A program made the position numbers and the translations under genes. The notes beneath the pieces are model-generated. The model made no database searches and was not told where the DNA came from. It saw nothing but the letters and a program-made list of their open reading frames with translations. A DNA stretch of 64,000 bases from Streptomyces bottropensis ATCC 25435 (GTDB lineage Bacteria > Actinomycetota > Actinomycetes > Streptomycetales > Streptomycetaceae), in assembly GCF_000383595.1 (NCBI RefSeq), contig NZ_KB911581.1, positions 930,001 through 994,000 on the forward strand, written 5' to 3'. This document shows, piece after piece, positions 16,263 through 24,906 of this stretch; the stretch's first letter is position 1; every line of letters starts with the position of its first letter.

Positions 16263-18016
16263 CGGACGGCCTTCTCCACGGCGCGGGCGGTCATGGCCTT
16301 CACCTCTGCATGGGCGGCCGCCTGGATCCGGTCGGCGCCCGGTTCGGCGTACCAGGGGCGCAGGCGGATGAGGGCGGGTCTGACCCCGGTCGCCAGGAGC
16401 AGTGCGGTGCCCTTGGGGAGGGCGCGGATGCGGTCCGCGGGCAGGATGCGTTCCAGGCGGTAGGAGGTGGAGCGGGAGCGGCCGTCCTTGCTCCTGGAGT
16501 GGCTGACCGTCGACACGTCGTGCTCGCCGACCAGGCGGGACACCTTCTCCACGAAGTCCGCGTCGTCGAGGCCCGCGCCGAGCAGCTTGATGGTGGCGGC
16601 GCTCCAGAGCGCGTCCATCCCGGCCTCGCCCCAGACACGTACGCCCTGGCGGTAACTCTGGAGCAGGGTCACGATGTTGATGCCGCGGGAGCCGAGGTGG
16701 GAGTAGAGGTCGGGCAGGTCGGAGATACGGCAGACGTTGGCGGCCTCGTCCAGCACCGCCGTCATGGGTGGGTCGAGGCGGCCGCCCATCCGCTCGGCGG
16801 CGACGACACCGGCGCGCAGCACCGAGTCGGCTGCCGCCGCGATGACACCCGCCGCCGAGCCACCGCCGTCCTTCGACAGCAGGTACAGGGTGTCGCGCGA
16901 GAGGGCGTGCCGGTCCGGCAGGAACTGCGGCAGCTCGGGGTCCGGTGTGACCCACGCGGAGATCGCCGGGTCGAGGAGGCAGGCCGCGCACTGCCGGGCC
17001 GTCTCGTAGATGCCGTCCCGGGTCTCGACGGCCCCCTGGATCGTGCCCTGCAACTGGTCGGCCAGGGCCGGCATGGCCGCGTCGCGCAGCAGGTCGATGG
17101 GGGTACGGTCGGCCGGGTCCGCGAGCCAGGCCAGCACCTCGTCGATGCCGCGCCCGCCGCGGTTGGCGGCGTGGAACAGGGCCGTGAGCGTGTTCTGTGC
17201 GGCGGAGATCCAGAAGTCGCGCTTCGACGCGTCGTCGTTGACCGCGCCGACGAAGTGACCGGCGAGGCGGCGGGCGCCCTCGATGGTGGCGGCGTCGGCG
17301 AGCATGTCCCACCACATGGCGCGCGGGGTGTGCGCGATGCCCTGTGGGTCGAACACCCATACCTGGCCGACCCGTTCACGCTCCGCGCGGGTGACGCTGT
17401 AGACGTCGGCCTTGTTGGAGGTCAGCAGGACGCTGCCCTGGGCGCGCAGGACGCGGGGGACGGCGATGCCGGTGGACTTGCCGGCGCGCGGGGCCATCAG
17501 GTCCAGCTCGACGTCCTCGTGACTGGAGCGCAGTTCGGGACCGTTGGGTTCGAGGTTGCCCAGGAGGTTGCCGGTCTCGTCCGGCGCCGGCTTGGCGGCC
17601 TTGGCGAGGGACGGGCGCAGGGAACGGGCCCGCTCGGCGGCGCCCTTGGGCAGCAGACCTGCCAGTTCCTTGCGGCCGGCGAGCCCGTCGGGGCGCTTTC
17701 CGCGACCCCGCACAAGGATGATCAGGACGACCACGAGGGCCACGAACACCCCGAAGACGGTCGCGATGCCACCCGTCACCGCCCCGCTCGACGCGCTCGG
17801 CCACAGGGCTCCCGGACCGTCCTTGACCAGGGTCGCCAGGGTGTCCAGGGAGAACGGCGGTGGGTCCCAGTCGCCGGTGGACGCCGCCGCGCCCAGTGTG
17901 CCGCCCAGCCAGGCACCGGTGAAGGCACCGCCGACGAGGACGGCCGCGCCGGGGATGATCCAGGGCAGCAGGTCGTCGCCGGGGGAATGGCCCTTGCGTG
18001 CGGGGCGCGTACTCAT
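16259..18016 (-). CDS. VirD4/TraG-type coupling ATPase
   Basis: 585 residues from ATG 18016. Two membrane helices (about residues 19-45 and 82-104) anchor a large cytoplasmic ATPase. The nucleotide-binding loop reads LMAPRAGKSTG, slightly off the canonical P-loop; Walker B is MTAVLDEAANV. The motif GINIVTLLQSYRQG and the C-terminal LLATGVRPALIRLRPWY segment are as in TraG/TraD-like proteins. Such ATPases bring DNA-protein or protein substrates to a type IV secretion channel. The gene is coupled by ATGA overlaps to both neighbours. No relaxase is encoded nearby, so the cargo is open. Confidence 0.9.
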   Translation of the reverse strand: MSTRPARKGHSPGDDLLPWIIPGAAVLVGGAFTGAWLGGTLGAAASTGDWDPPPFSLDTLATLVKDGPGALWPSASSGAVTGGIATVFGVFVALVVVLIILVRGRGKRPDGLAGRKELAGLLPKGAAERARSLRPSLAKAAKPAPDETGNLLGNLEPNGPELRSSHEDVELDLMAPRAGKSTGIAVPRVLRAQGSVLLTSNKADVYSVTRAERERVGQVWVFDPQGIAHTPRAMWWDMLADAATIEGARRLAGHFVGAVNDDASKRDFWISAAQNTLTALFHAANRGGRGIDEVLAWLADPADRTPIDLLRDAAMPALADQLQGTIQGAVETRDGIYETARQCAACLLDPAISAWVTPDPELPQFLPDRHALSRDTLYLLSKDGGGSAAGVIAAAADSVLRAGVVAAERMGGRLDPPMTAVLDEAANVCRISDLPDLYSHLGSRGINIVTLLQSYRQGVRVWGEAGMDALWSAATIKLLGAGLDDADFVEKVSRLVGEHDVSTVSHSRSKDGRSRSTSYRLERILPADRIRALPKGTALLLATGVRPALIRLRPWYAEPGADRIQAAAHAEVKAMTARAVEKAVR

Positions 18017-19515
18017 CTCGATGCCTCCGGAGGCTTCGCGAGGTTCAGTCTGTTCCCGGTCCAGCGGGTGTTGGTGTTGTGCAGGTCGCGCTCGGTGTCC
18101 GTGATCGACACCTTGATCGGGATACCGGGGCGCCCGCCGACCTTGATGAGGAAGCGTCCACGGCCCGGCGGCTCCTCGTTGCCGCCCGTGCTGGCCCAGC
18201 CCGGCGGCGACGACCACGAGGACACGAGGTCGATCTCCCGCTCCGACAGGCCGACGATCTCGCCGAGTTCCCTCATCTCCGTACGGGGGAGACCGGCGCA
18301 CACCACCATCCCGGCCCGCTCCACGAAGCCGCGCGCCTTCGCCCGGTCGGCCGCGCTGCCCAGCGCCTCCGCGTCCTTCAGGGTGTGGGTGATCTTCGCG
18401 TCGCCGAGGCCGAGGGAGCGGTTGAGGCGGGTGAGGGCGTCGATGCGTTCGACGATGCCGGAGGCGGCCCGCAGGGGTCGCCACAGCTCGTCCAGCACCG
18501 TGAAGAACCAGCGCTGCGGGGCCAGTCCGGCGTCCGCGAGGGCGTGGGCCGCGGCGACCGTGCCGAGGCCGTCCGACCAGGCCGCCAGCATCGCCGCGGC
18601 CGTCAGCTGCGTGTCCGCCTCACCGATGCGGGAGATGTCGACGCACACGGCCGGCGAGGCCGGGTCGATGCGGGTGGAGGTCTCGGAGGCGAAGGTGTCA
18701 CCGAGGGGTCCGTCCAGCACACCGAGCAGTGAGCGGTGGAGCGGGTCCACCGCCTCCCGGTAGCGGGTCATGTCGCCCCGGTCCAGGGTGACCGCGCGGA
18801 CCCGGTCCGGGCCCTCGTCCAGGACCTTCAGCAGGTCGGGCAGCAGCGGGGCGCGCCCCGGCTTGGCCCGCTCCGTCAGATGGTGCAGACAGGCCGAGAG
18901 GACGGACTGCTCGTGGTCGTCCATCGGCCGGCCCCGGACGATCGTGATCAGGGCCGCGACCATGTTCAGGACACGGCCGTGCGCCTCCGCCGCCAGCACC
19001 CGGCCCCGTTCCCCGCCGATGCGCAGCGCCGCCTCGCCCATCGCACCGGGGTCGAGGACGTTGATGCCGCCCACCCCGCGCCCGATGGAGATCACCTGGC
19101 CGCCGAGCGCCCGTACGGTGTCGGCGTAGTCCGGCTTGAGGTCGCCGAGGACCAGCGGCGTGATGCCGGTCGCCGCCATGCCGATCAGCATGCGGTTGAC
19201 CAGCGTGGACTTGCCGAGGCCGGGCATGCCGAGCATGAACAGGGACGGGTTGGAGATGTAACGGGCACGGGTGAACCAGGAGATGGGGTCGCCGCAGACC
19301 GTGGCGCCCGTGTGCAGGTGCTGGCCCAGCGGCACCCCGGTCATGGGGGCGCCGGAGCCCGCCGCGAACGGCCACAGGCCGCACGCCTGGACCGTCGTCG
19401 CCCGCCACATCGCGGGCGGGTCGACATGGCCGACCTGGCCGCCGCCGGGCCCGAACCACCCACGCGGGGGCGCGGTCTGGGGACGTGGGGGACGTACAGC
19501 AGCGCGCTTGCTCAC
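18013..19515 (-). CDS. VirB4-like secretion ATPase
   Basis: 500 residues from GTG 19515, which overlaps the stop of the SCO6880-family gene (GTGA). An N-terminal proline-rich segment precedes the ATPase core: Walker A GMPGLGKST (96-104), Walker B WFFTVLDELW near residue 350, and a later KVSITDTERDLHNTN tail. This is the AAA/HerA-type ATPase that in type IV systems drives assembly of pilus subunits or substrate passage. It is shorter than classical VirB4 (about 800 residues), because the N-terminal half typical of VirB4 seems to be supplied by the neighbouring SCO6880-family protein. Confidence 0.87.
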   Translation of the reverse strand: MSKRAAVRPPRPQTAPPRGWFGPGGGQVGHVDPPAMWRATTVQACGLWPFAAGSGAPMTGVPLGQHLHTGATVCGDPISWFTRARYISNPSLFMLGMPGLGKSTLVNRMLIGMAATGITPLVLGDLKPDYADTVRALGGQVISIGRGVGGINVLDPGAMGEAALRIGGERGRVLAAEAHGRVLNMVAALITIVRGRPMDDHEQSVLSACLHHLTERAKPGRAPLLPDLLKVLDEGPDRVRAVTLDRGDMTRYREAVDPLHRSLLGVLDGPLGDTFASETSTRIDPASPAVCVDISRIGEADTQLTAAAMLAAWSDGLGTVAAAHALADAGLAPQRWFFTVLDELWRPLRAASGIVERIDALTRLNRSLGLGDAKITHTLKDAEALGSAADRAKARGFVERAGMVVCAGLPRTEMRELGEIVGLSEREIDLVSSWSSPPGWASTGGNEEPPGRGRFLIKVGGRPGIPIKVSITDTERDLHNTNTRWTGNRLNLAKPPEASR

Positions 19516-21005
19516 AGCGCCTCCCGGAGCTGGTACGGAACGAGGGTGTGCTCCCACGGCAACAGGCCGACGGGAAGCGTGCAGGTGAACGCCGAGGCCT
19601 GCATGCGGTCGGCGGGGCGCATCAGGATGCGCGAGGACGCCTGGAGGTTGCGTACGGTGATCGCCGCGTCCGGCAGCTGTTCCTCGTCGTCCACGGTGAC
19701 CGTCACCATCAGCGAGAACTCCACGAGTCCGGCGCCCGCCGCCTCCTCGGCCGCCGTCTGCTCGGCCGCCTGCATCTCGGAACTGGCCCGCGCCTGGACC
19801 AGTCCCCGCTTGGAGCCCGCCATGAAGTGCGCGGTCCGCCGGTCGGCCTCCACGATGCGGGCGGAGGTCGCCGGGTCGATCGGGCGGTAGACCAGCGAGA
19901 CGCGCTTGCGGCGCGTGCCCGACGCGGGCTCCAGCAGACCCCGCAGCACGCTGGAGCGGACCGTGCCGCGCGGCGCCAGCGTCAGCATCCACGTCCGCGA
20001 GACTCCCGAGTCGTGCTTGTACGCCTGCACCGACTCCACGGCGGCGGCCGGACCCGCGTCCGCCCAGTCGAGGCCGATCGTGGAGTGCTCGGCCCGCGCG
20101 CTCAGCACGTCCGGGGCGACGGCGGGGTCGTACGCCACCCGGACGATCTCCGAGAGCCGCTCGGCGGAGAGCGGGTACGCGGAGCCGCCGCCGGCCGCGA
20201 CCAGGCCCGACAGCAGACCGGGCAGCCGCATGGACAGGTCGGTGATGACGTCCTGGACGTCCCGCTTGGGGCCACCGGTGGGGCCGTAGGTGAGGGCGAT
20301 GTACGTGTGCATCTCCGAGGAGGCGGAGGGGTAGCGCGCGACGACCTCCTCCATCACCGCGCGGGCCGCCGCCGGGGCGTCCGGCGCGATGCGCGGCAGG
20401 ACCTCGGCGGCCAGCCGCGTCCCGGTGTCGGGCGCGGTCTCCACGACGACCTGGGCGCCGCGCAGGCCCGGTTCGTGCGAGAGCCGGGCGAGCCAGTCGC
20501 CCCAGGACGCCACCCAGATGTCGACCTGCTCGGGGTCCACCAGCGAACCGCCGTCCGGTTCGCAGGCCAGGACCACCGTGCAGAGGTTGCGGCCTGGGTG
20601 GTGGAGGACGCCGAAGGCGCGGTTGTAGGCGTCGCGGCCCTCGTACATCTTGGTGCGGGCCAGCAGACCGGGCGGGTGGTAGCGGCCGCCGGGACGCCTG
20701 GAGAGCGGGCCGGAGACGTACGTCGTGGAGCCGTTCGCCTTGCGCCTGAGCCAACCGATACGCACCGCGACCACCTGGTAGATGTTGCGGCCGTCCACCG
20801 TGCGCAGCGCGAGCGGGGCGAGGAAGAGGCCGAGGGGGATGAGGACGAGGATCGCGGCCGACAGCGAGACCAGCGAGGCGAGGAGCGCGACCAGCAGCCC
20901 GCCGAAGGCGACGACGGTGCCGAGGAGACCGAGGGGGCCGAGGCCGGGTCGGCGGGGTCTGCGCCAGTTTCCGTAGGTGGGACGCGTGAGGGCGTCGGTG
21001 GACAT
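19512..21005 (-). CDS. SCO6880-family membrane protein of type IV-like clusters
   Basis: 497 residues from ATG 21005 (GGAAACCCC... region with AGAAGGAAACC upstream). Two adjacent hydrophobic segments (about residues 24-66) are followed by a long soluble region (TKMYEGRDAYNRAFGVLHHP, then VDIWVASWGDWLARL), resembling the SCO6880 family found with actinobacterial conjugation ATPases. These proteins look like the N-terminal part of VirB4/TraC proteins and likely work with the separate ATPase downstream. The C-terminal region is rich in Ala/Glu before LPDAAITVRNLQ. A GC hairpin lies between it and the upstream membrane-protein gene. Confidence 0.83.
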   Translation of the reverse strand: MSTDALTRPTYGNWRRPRRPGLGPLGLLGTVVAFGGLLVALLASLVSLSAAILVLIPLGLFLAPLALRTVDGRNIYQVVAVRIGWLRRKANGSTTYVSGPLSRRPGGRYHPPGLLARTKMYEGRDAYNRAFGVLHHPGRNLCTVVLACEPDGGSLVDPEQVDIWVASWGDWLARLSHEPGLRGAQVVVETAPDTGTRLAAEVLPRIAPDAPAAARAVMEEVVARYPSASSEMHTYIALTYGPTGGPKRDVQDVITDLSMRLPGLLSGLVAAGGGSAYPLSAERLSEIVRVAYDPAVAPDVLSARAEHSTIGLDWADAGPAAAVESVQAYKHDSGVSRTWMLTLAPRGTVRSSVLRGLLEPASGTRRKRVSLVYRPIDPATSARIVEADRRTAHFMAGSKRGLVQARASSEMQAAEQTAAEEAAGAGLVEFSLMVTVTVDDEEQLPDAAITVRNLQASSRILMRPADRMQASAFTCTLPVGLLPWEHTLVPYQLREAL

Positions 21006-21090
21006 GGGGTTTCCTTCTTCCGGCTGAGGTCGCTGGGTCGAGTGCCTACGAGCTCGGGTGGTTCTGTGTCGGCCGTGGCCGCGCGGCACC

Positions 21091-21112
21091 CGCGCCCCTT
21101 CGGGGGGCGCGG
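21091..21112. repeat. GC-rich hairpin inside the secretion operon
   Basis: CGCGCCCC-TTCG-GG-GGCGCG forms a hairpin in the 115-base gap between the TrbL-like and SCO6880-family genes. It is related to the dispersed element at 3425-3462 and 39776-39985. It could act as an RNA stability or attenuation element that changes the ratio of upstream to downstream gene products. Confidence 0.5.
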
Positions 21113-21120
21113 GGCCCGGC

Positions 21121-22299
21121 CTACTGGTTGTGGCCCTTCATCCCGTCGTTGTCGTCGAGGGAGCCGGCGACCTCGGACGCCGCCTGCATACCGGTCTGGA
21201 CGACGACCGCGGCGGCCTGCACCGCGACGGCCGCGCCCGCCGTGGCCGCGCCCGCGGCCGCGGTGCCTGCGGCCGCCCCGGCGCCTCCGGCCGCGCCCCC
21301 CGCGCCGCCCGCGGACGAACCCGCGCCCGCCGAGGGCGAACCCTGGGGTCCTGCGGAGCCACCGCCCCCGCCTCCCCCGCCGCCGGAGGCGCCCGCGATG
21401 CTGACCGCGCCCGAGGCGATGTTGTTGGCGGCGTTCATGGTGACCGAGCCGCCGGAGGTGCCGCCCAGGGCGGCCGTGGCGGGGACGATCAGCTTGAGGA
21501 GGGCGGGCAGGGCGAACACCGCCATGATCAGCATGCCCATGCCCGCGATGATCGAGTTCAGGTCCTTGGTGCCCTTGGTCATCGCGGTGGCCGAGTAGAT
21601 GATCAGGGCCGCCGCCGGCTTGTACAGCAGCCAGGCCGTGAGCCAGCCGATGTGCTTCTTCCACCAGCCCTCGCCCCACCCGGTCATCGAGGAGGCGGCG
21701 GCCAGCGGCAGCGTGCCGACCAGCATGATCAGGACGCCGATGCGGATGTACATCAGCACGATCTGCACGAAGCTCGACAGCATCACCAGCAGCCCGAAGA
21801 TCAGGACCAGGCCGGGCTGGTTGAGTGTCAGCACCCCCAGCATCGTGGAGGCGTTGTCACCGAGGTCGGAGCGCGCGTACACGTCCTTGGCGTACGCGTC
21901 CGACGCCGCCATCAGGGCCGTGACCACCGGGACGGAGGCGGCGCCGACGAGGATGACCTTCCACATCCCCATGAACGCCTGCTTCATGGACTGGCCCTTG
22001 CGGTCCACGGCCATACGGATCGCGGCGATCAGCAGCGAGGCCACCGCCACATAGGCGACGATCCAGTTGACCTCGGCGGTGATCTGGCCGATGGGACTGC
22101 CCGCGGCCGCCTGGCCGTGACCGCCGCCGTTTCCCGCCGGGTCCTGCACGTCGACGCTCAGCCAGACGCCGTTGAGGGCCTTGAGCACCTCCGCCGCGCC
22201 GTCGCCGATCGCCTTGGCGAAGACGACCACGGCACCCTCGGTGAACTGCTTGCCGCCCTCTTCGATCACGCAGTCGTAGAGCTTCCACGAACAGGCCAT
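21121..22299 (-). CDS. TrbL/VirB6-like polytopic membrane protein
   Basis: 392 residues. An N-terminal extracytoplasmic-looking part (MACSWKLYDCVIEEGGKQF) precedes at least five membrane segments (starting near residues 78, 110, 165, 185 and 255), with GEGWWKKHIGWLTAWLLYKP between two of them. The last 120 residues are a low-complexity Gly/Ala/Ser tail with a run of nine glycines. The topology and tail match VirB6/TrbL family inner-membrane channel proteins of type IV systems. Only two bases separate its start from the stop region of the VirB8-like gene upstream. Confidence 0.8.
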   Translation of the reverse strand: MACSWKLYDCVIEEGGKQFTEGAVVVFAKAIGDGAAEVLKALNGVWLSVDVQDPAGNGGGHGQAAAGSPIGQITAEVNWIVAYVAVASLLIAAIRMAVDRKGQSMKQAFMGMWKVILVGAASVPVVTALMAASDAYAKDVYARSDLGDNASTMLGVLTLNQPGLVLIFGLLVMLSSFVQIVLMYIRIGVLIMLVGTLPLAAASSMTGWGEGWWKKHIGWLTAWLLYKPAAALIIYSATAMTKGTKDLNSIIAGMGMLIMAVFALPALLKLIVPATAALGGTSGGSVTMNAANNIASGAVSIAGASGGGGGGGGGSAGPQGSPSAGAGSSAGGAGGAAGGAGAAAGTAAAGAATAGAAVAVQAAAVVVQTGMQAASEVAGSLDDNDGMKGHNQ

Positions 22300-22300
22300 C

Positions 22301-23089
22301 TCACGCCTCCCAGGTGACGAAGCCGTCGGTGCCGCTGACCTGCGACACCCCGCTGTAGACCGTGCCGTCCGGGTCGGGGCTGAGCTTCCAGTCCCCGTCC
22401 TGCCAGCGCACGTTCACCGAGGCGGAGCCGAAACCGCCGTCCCCCATACCGCGTACCAGGACCATCACGGTCGCCCGCGTCTCGTCGTACGACAGGACCG
22501 TGAACCCGGCGTAGCCACCGGCGTCCGGCGAGCCCGTGGTGGACTTGTCGGCCTCCTGGGAGCGGCTCGCGATCAGCGCGTCGCGGCCCGCGCCCGGTAC
22601 GACCTGCTTGTTCACGACCTTGCGCCAGCCGTCGTAGCTGAGGTGGTCGGTGATGGCGTGGGCCGCCATGACGGCCCCCAGCGGGGTGTGCGCGAAGCAG
22701 GACCAGACCGGACCGTCGTACTTCAGCGGGCCCGCCGCCTTGGAGACCGGGACCAGGCCGGTGCCGTTGGCCTTCCAGTGGAAGTCGCGCGGCGCCTCGG
22801 TGGGCTTGGCCTGGTCACGGTCGTCGGTACGGCAGCCGGCGGGCCGGGTGTCCGAACTACCCTTGTCCGAGCCCGACTTGTCGTCCGAGGATGAGGTCGA
22901 GGTCGGCGCCGGGCTCGGGTCGCCGGACGCCCCGGCCGGCCTCTCGCCGTCGTCGCCCGTCACCGCGAAGAGGACCGCGAGGACGAGCAGCACCACCAGG
23001 AACCCGGCCGACAGGATCCAGCCCCGCTGCTGCCAGAACGGCTGCTCCCACTCTCCGCTGCCCCCGTGGGCCCGGCCGGAGTTCAGCAT
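22301..23089 (-). CDS. VirB8/TrbF-like bitopic protein of the secretion cluster
   Basis: 262 residues. A short cytoplasmic N-terminus (WEQPFWQQRGW) leads into one membrane helix (about 26-47), a Ser/Asp-rich linker, and an extracytoplasmic domain (about 95-262) with DGPVWSCFAHTPLGAVMAAHAI and RWQDGDWKLSPDPDGTVY. Architecture and position fit the VirB8-like assembly factors of actinobacterial type IV systems (conjugal transfer proteins with an NTF2-like domain), but sequence identity to VirB8 cannot be judged by eye. The pair of Cys (SC in VWSCF and CRTDD) could form a disulfide. Confidence 0.7.
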   Translation of the reverse strand: MLNSGRAHGGSGEWEQPFWQQRGWILSAGFLVVLLVLAVLFAVTGDDGERPAGASGDPSPAPTSTSSSDDKSGSDKGSSDTRPAGCRTDDRDQAKPTEAPRDFHWKANGTGLVPVSKAAGPLKYDGPVWSCFAHTPLGAVMAAHAITDHLSYDGWRKVVNKQVVPGAGRDALIASRSQEADKSTTGSPDAGGYAGFTVLSYDETRATVMVLVRGMGDGGFGSASVNVRWQDGDWKLSPDPDGTVYSGVSQVSGTDGFVTWEA

Positions 23090-23120
23090 CGTCGCTCCCC
23101 CTTTCGACGTGCTCGGACGG

Positions 23121-23417
23121 CTAGAAGACGAAGTTCACGAGGGGGCCGGCGGTGGCGACCAGGACACAGCCGCCGAGGACCATGCCGAGCCGGCCCATGT
23201 GCTCCGAGCCCTCGCCGCGGCGCATGGAGATCGCCATCATCGCGCCGGTGATCAGCACACCCGCGACGCCCGCGGCGGTGCCGGCCCAGGCCACGATGCC
23301 GAGCACGGTGTCGACCTTGCCGGTGAGTTCGGCGGGGGCGTCGCGGTTGGGGTTGGGGACCGTGCCGTCGGCCAGGTAGAGGGACTGATGAGCCTTGGCG
23401 GCTATCGCGTGCAGCAT
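23121..23417 (-). CDS. Small two-helix pilin-like protein (copy 1)
   Basis: 98 residues from ATG 23417 (GGGGAGAAACC upstream). The first 30 residues are soluble, then two hydrophobic helices (about 38-60 and 75-98) flank a short charged loop, RRGEGSEHMGRLGM, and the protein ends at NFVF. It is clearly paralogous to the 86-residue protein at 23816-24076, sharing the GEG-EH loop, MVLG-C and ATAGP segments. Size and topology recall VirB2/TrbC pilins or the small membrane subunits of type IV machines. It is the first gene of the main leftward operon, after the hairpin terminator. Confidence 0.75.
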   Translation of the reverse strand: MLHAIAAKAHQSLYLADGTVPNPNRDAPAELTGKVDTVLGIVAWAGTAAGVAGVLITGAMMAISMRRGEGSEHMGRLGMVLGGCVLVATAGPLVNFVF

Positions 23418-23815
23418 GTGGTTTCTCCCCGTTGTCTCGATCGGTCCGTCGTGGGTGGCGGTCCGACGTCGACTGATGTGAGCGGATGGGACATTGGGAC
23501 GCTTTCGGGGCCGGCGCGACGTGCCCGGGTTCCCGGTCGCCCTGTGAGCTTGGCGACTCCGGTGAGCCGAAACCAAGCGATGTAGTGATCCAGCACCAGC
23601 CGGTGACGTGCTCGTGACAGACGGGAAGCTCTCGTCATGTCCGGAACATTGACGCCTTGTCAGAAAGGCCGGGACCTGCGGCGAAGCGGAGTGTCTCGCA
23701 CCGGTGTTCGCCCCGGGGGTGGTTCACCTACGGCAACGGCCCGCCGGTTCACGGGGAACCGGCGGGCCGTTGTCCTGCCCTGCTCACTGTCTGGCAGGGG
23801 CGCTGTCCGCGCCGC
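23418..23815. other. Spacer between the two pilin-like genes
   Basis: About 400 bases without a gene. It holds the strong hairpin at 23734-23772 that should end the short upstream transcript, and therefore also the promoter of the leftward operon starting at 23417. No clear -35/-10 pair was picked out. Confidence 0.5.
23734..23772 (-). terminator. Hairpin terminator after the 86-residue pilin-like gene
   Basis: A perfect 17-bp inverted repeat (arms 23734-23750 and 23756-23772, loop of five) lies 44 bases downstream of the stop at 23816 on the minus strand. It splits the leftward genes into two transcription units. Confidence 0.78.
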
Positions 23816-24076
23816 CTACAGCACGAACGCCACGATCGGCCCCGCCGTCGCCCCGATGACACAGGCGCCCAGCACCATGGCGAACTGACTCAGATGCTCG
23901 TCGCCCTCCCCGGAGCGCAGGGAGACGGCCATCCGGGAGCCGACGAGCAGCAGGCCGCACACTCCGGCCGCCGTCACCAGCCAGGCGAGGATGTTCAGCA
24001 CGTAGTTCAGCTGGTTGGTGACCGCCGCCGGAGGCCCGGCCAGTGTCGTGGCGGCCTCGTACAGGGTGCTGCTCAT
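23816..24076 (-). CDS. Small two-helix pilin-like protein (copy 2)
   Basis: 86 residues from ATG 24076, overlapping the stop of the upstream P-loop-like gene (ATGA). It has two membrane helices (about 26-48 and 63-86) around the loop LRSGEGDEHLSQFAM and ends at IVAFVL. It is a paralogue of the protein at 23121-23417. Two separately transcribed pilin-like subunits in one cluster suggest a major/minor pair or alternative subunits. A role in a surface or channel structure is inferred from topology and context. Confidence 0.75.
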   Translation of the reverse strand: MSSTLYEAATTLAGPPAAVTNQLNYVLNILAWLVTAAGVCGLLLVGSRMAVSLRSGEGDEHLSQFAMVLGACVIGATAGPIVAFVL

Positions 24077-24597
24077 GGGGTCCTCCCGGTCAGTCGGGCC
24101 AGTGCCGCGCTCTCCCGCGGCGGCGGGCCGGTGAGATCACCGGTGCGCCAGGCGGGCACCCAGGGCACGCGGTAGACGTCTATGACGGAACCGATCACCT
24201 TCACGCGTTGCACGAGCTGCCGGGGCAGCCGGCCGGGCGCGTCCGCGACCAGCACGATCGCGTCGAGGTCCAGTCCGGGCGGTGCGTCGCCCCGCCGGAA
24301 GATGTCCAGGGTGTGCGAGACCGCCTCGAGCCCGGCGGCGTGCGTACGCCCCACCAACAGGACCGACGACGGCTCGCCCTGTTCGGGGCGCGGCCAGTTG
24401 CGGCCCGTGTCATGACCGCCGAAGACCGCCGCGAGGGTGGTGGACCCGGCGCCGCCGTGCGTGGCGACCCAGGAGAACCGCCGCGCGCTCGCGGCCGCTC
24501 GGGGCGGCGGGTCCTGCGGCCCCGTCTCCGGTTCCACGACCGGCCCGCGCACCCAGATCTCCGGCCCGGCCGCCGCCTGTCCCGTGCCCGGCTGCAT
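24073..24597 (-). CDS. DUF6668-like protein with degenerate P-loop
   Basis: 174 residues from ATG 24597 (GGAGAG upstream). After an acidic/proline-rich leader the motif WVATHGGAGSTTLAAVFGG resembles the deviant Walker A of ParA/MinD proteins (KGGxGKTT), but the lysines are replaced (HGGAGSTT). The next strand SVLLVGRTHAAGLEAV and DAIVLVADAPGRLP also follow the MinD fold. Thus it looks like a nucleotide-binding fold that has lost catalytic lysines. Similar genes accompany SCO6880-type clusters. It begins the short leftward operon and could recruit or position the machine, which is inference. Confidence 0.72.
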   Translation of the reverse strand: MQPGTGQAAAGPEIWVRGPVVEPETGPQDPPPRAAASARRFSWVATHGGAGSTTLAAVFGGHDTGRNWPRPEQGEPSSVLLVGRTHAAGLEAVSHTLDIFRRGDAPPGLDLDAIVLVADAPGRLPRQLVQRVKVIGSVIDVYRVPWVPAWRTGDLTGPPPRESAALARLTGRTP

Positions 24598-24906
24598 CAC
24601 CGCATCACCGCTCTCCACCACTCCCCGTTTCCACCGCTGATCCCAGCAGTCTTCCTGAGTCCCGGCGTGCCCGTCGCACCCGGCGCGGCTGCCCGCCGCC
24701 GGTTCCGTGCCCGGCGAGACGCCCACCACCGATCTTCACGACGCGGGGACGGCTTGGGAATCGGGACGTGAGTTCCTGCGACGAGCCTGTGACGCAGTGG
24801 TGACGCGCGGAACGCGGGTGAGCGGCGAGACTCGTCCGACAGGATCCACGTGGCAGGAGCATGACTGAACTTCGCCACTTCGCCACTTCGGTGCTGAGGG
24901 GAGCAG
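24598..24906. promoter_or_regulatory. Divergent control region of the secretion cluster
   Basis: 309 bases between the two arms of the cluster. A short tandem repeat CTTCGCCA-CTTCGCCA-CTTCGGTG lies at about 24868-24893, just before the ribosome-binding GGGGAG of the wall hydrolase gene. No clear promoter hexamers were found, but both arms must start here. Confidence 0.5.

Noticed and set aside
15876..17360. Long N-terminal extension of the DUF4913 gene
   Set aside because: The extension is a shadow of the coupling-ATPase gene; the ATGA overlap at 16259-16262 defines the start.
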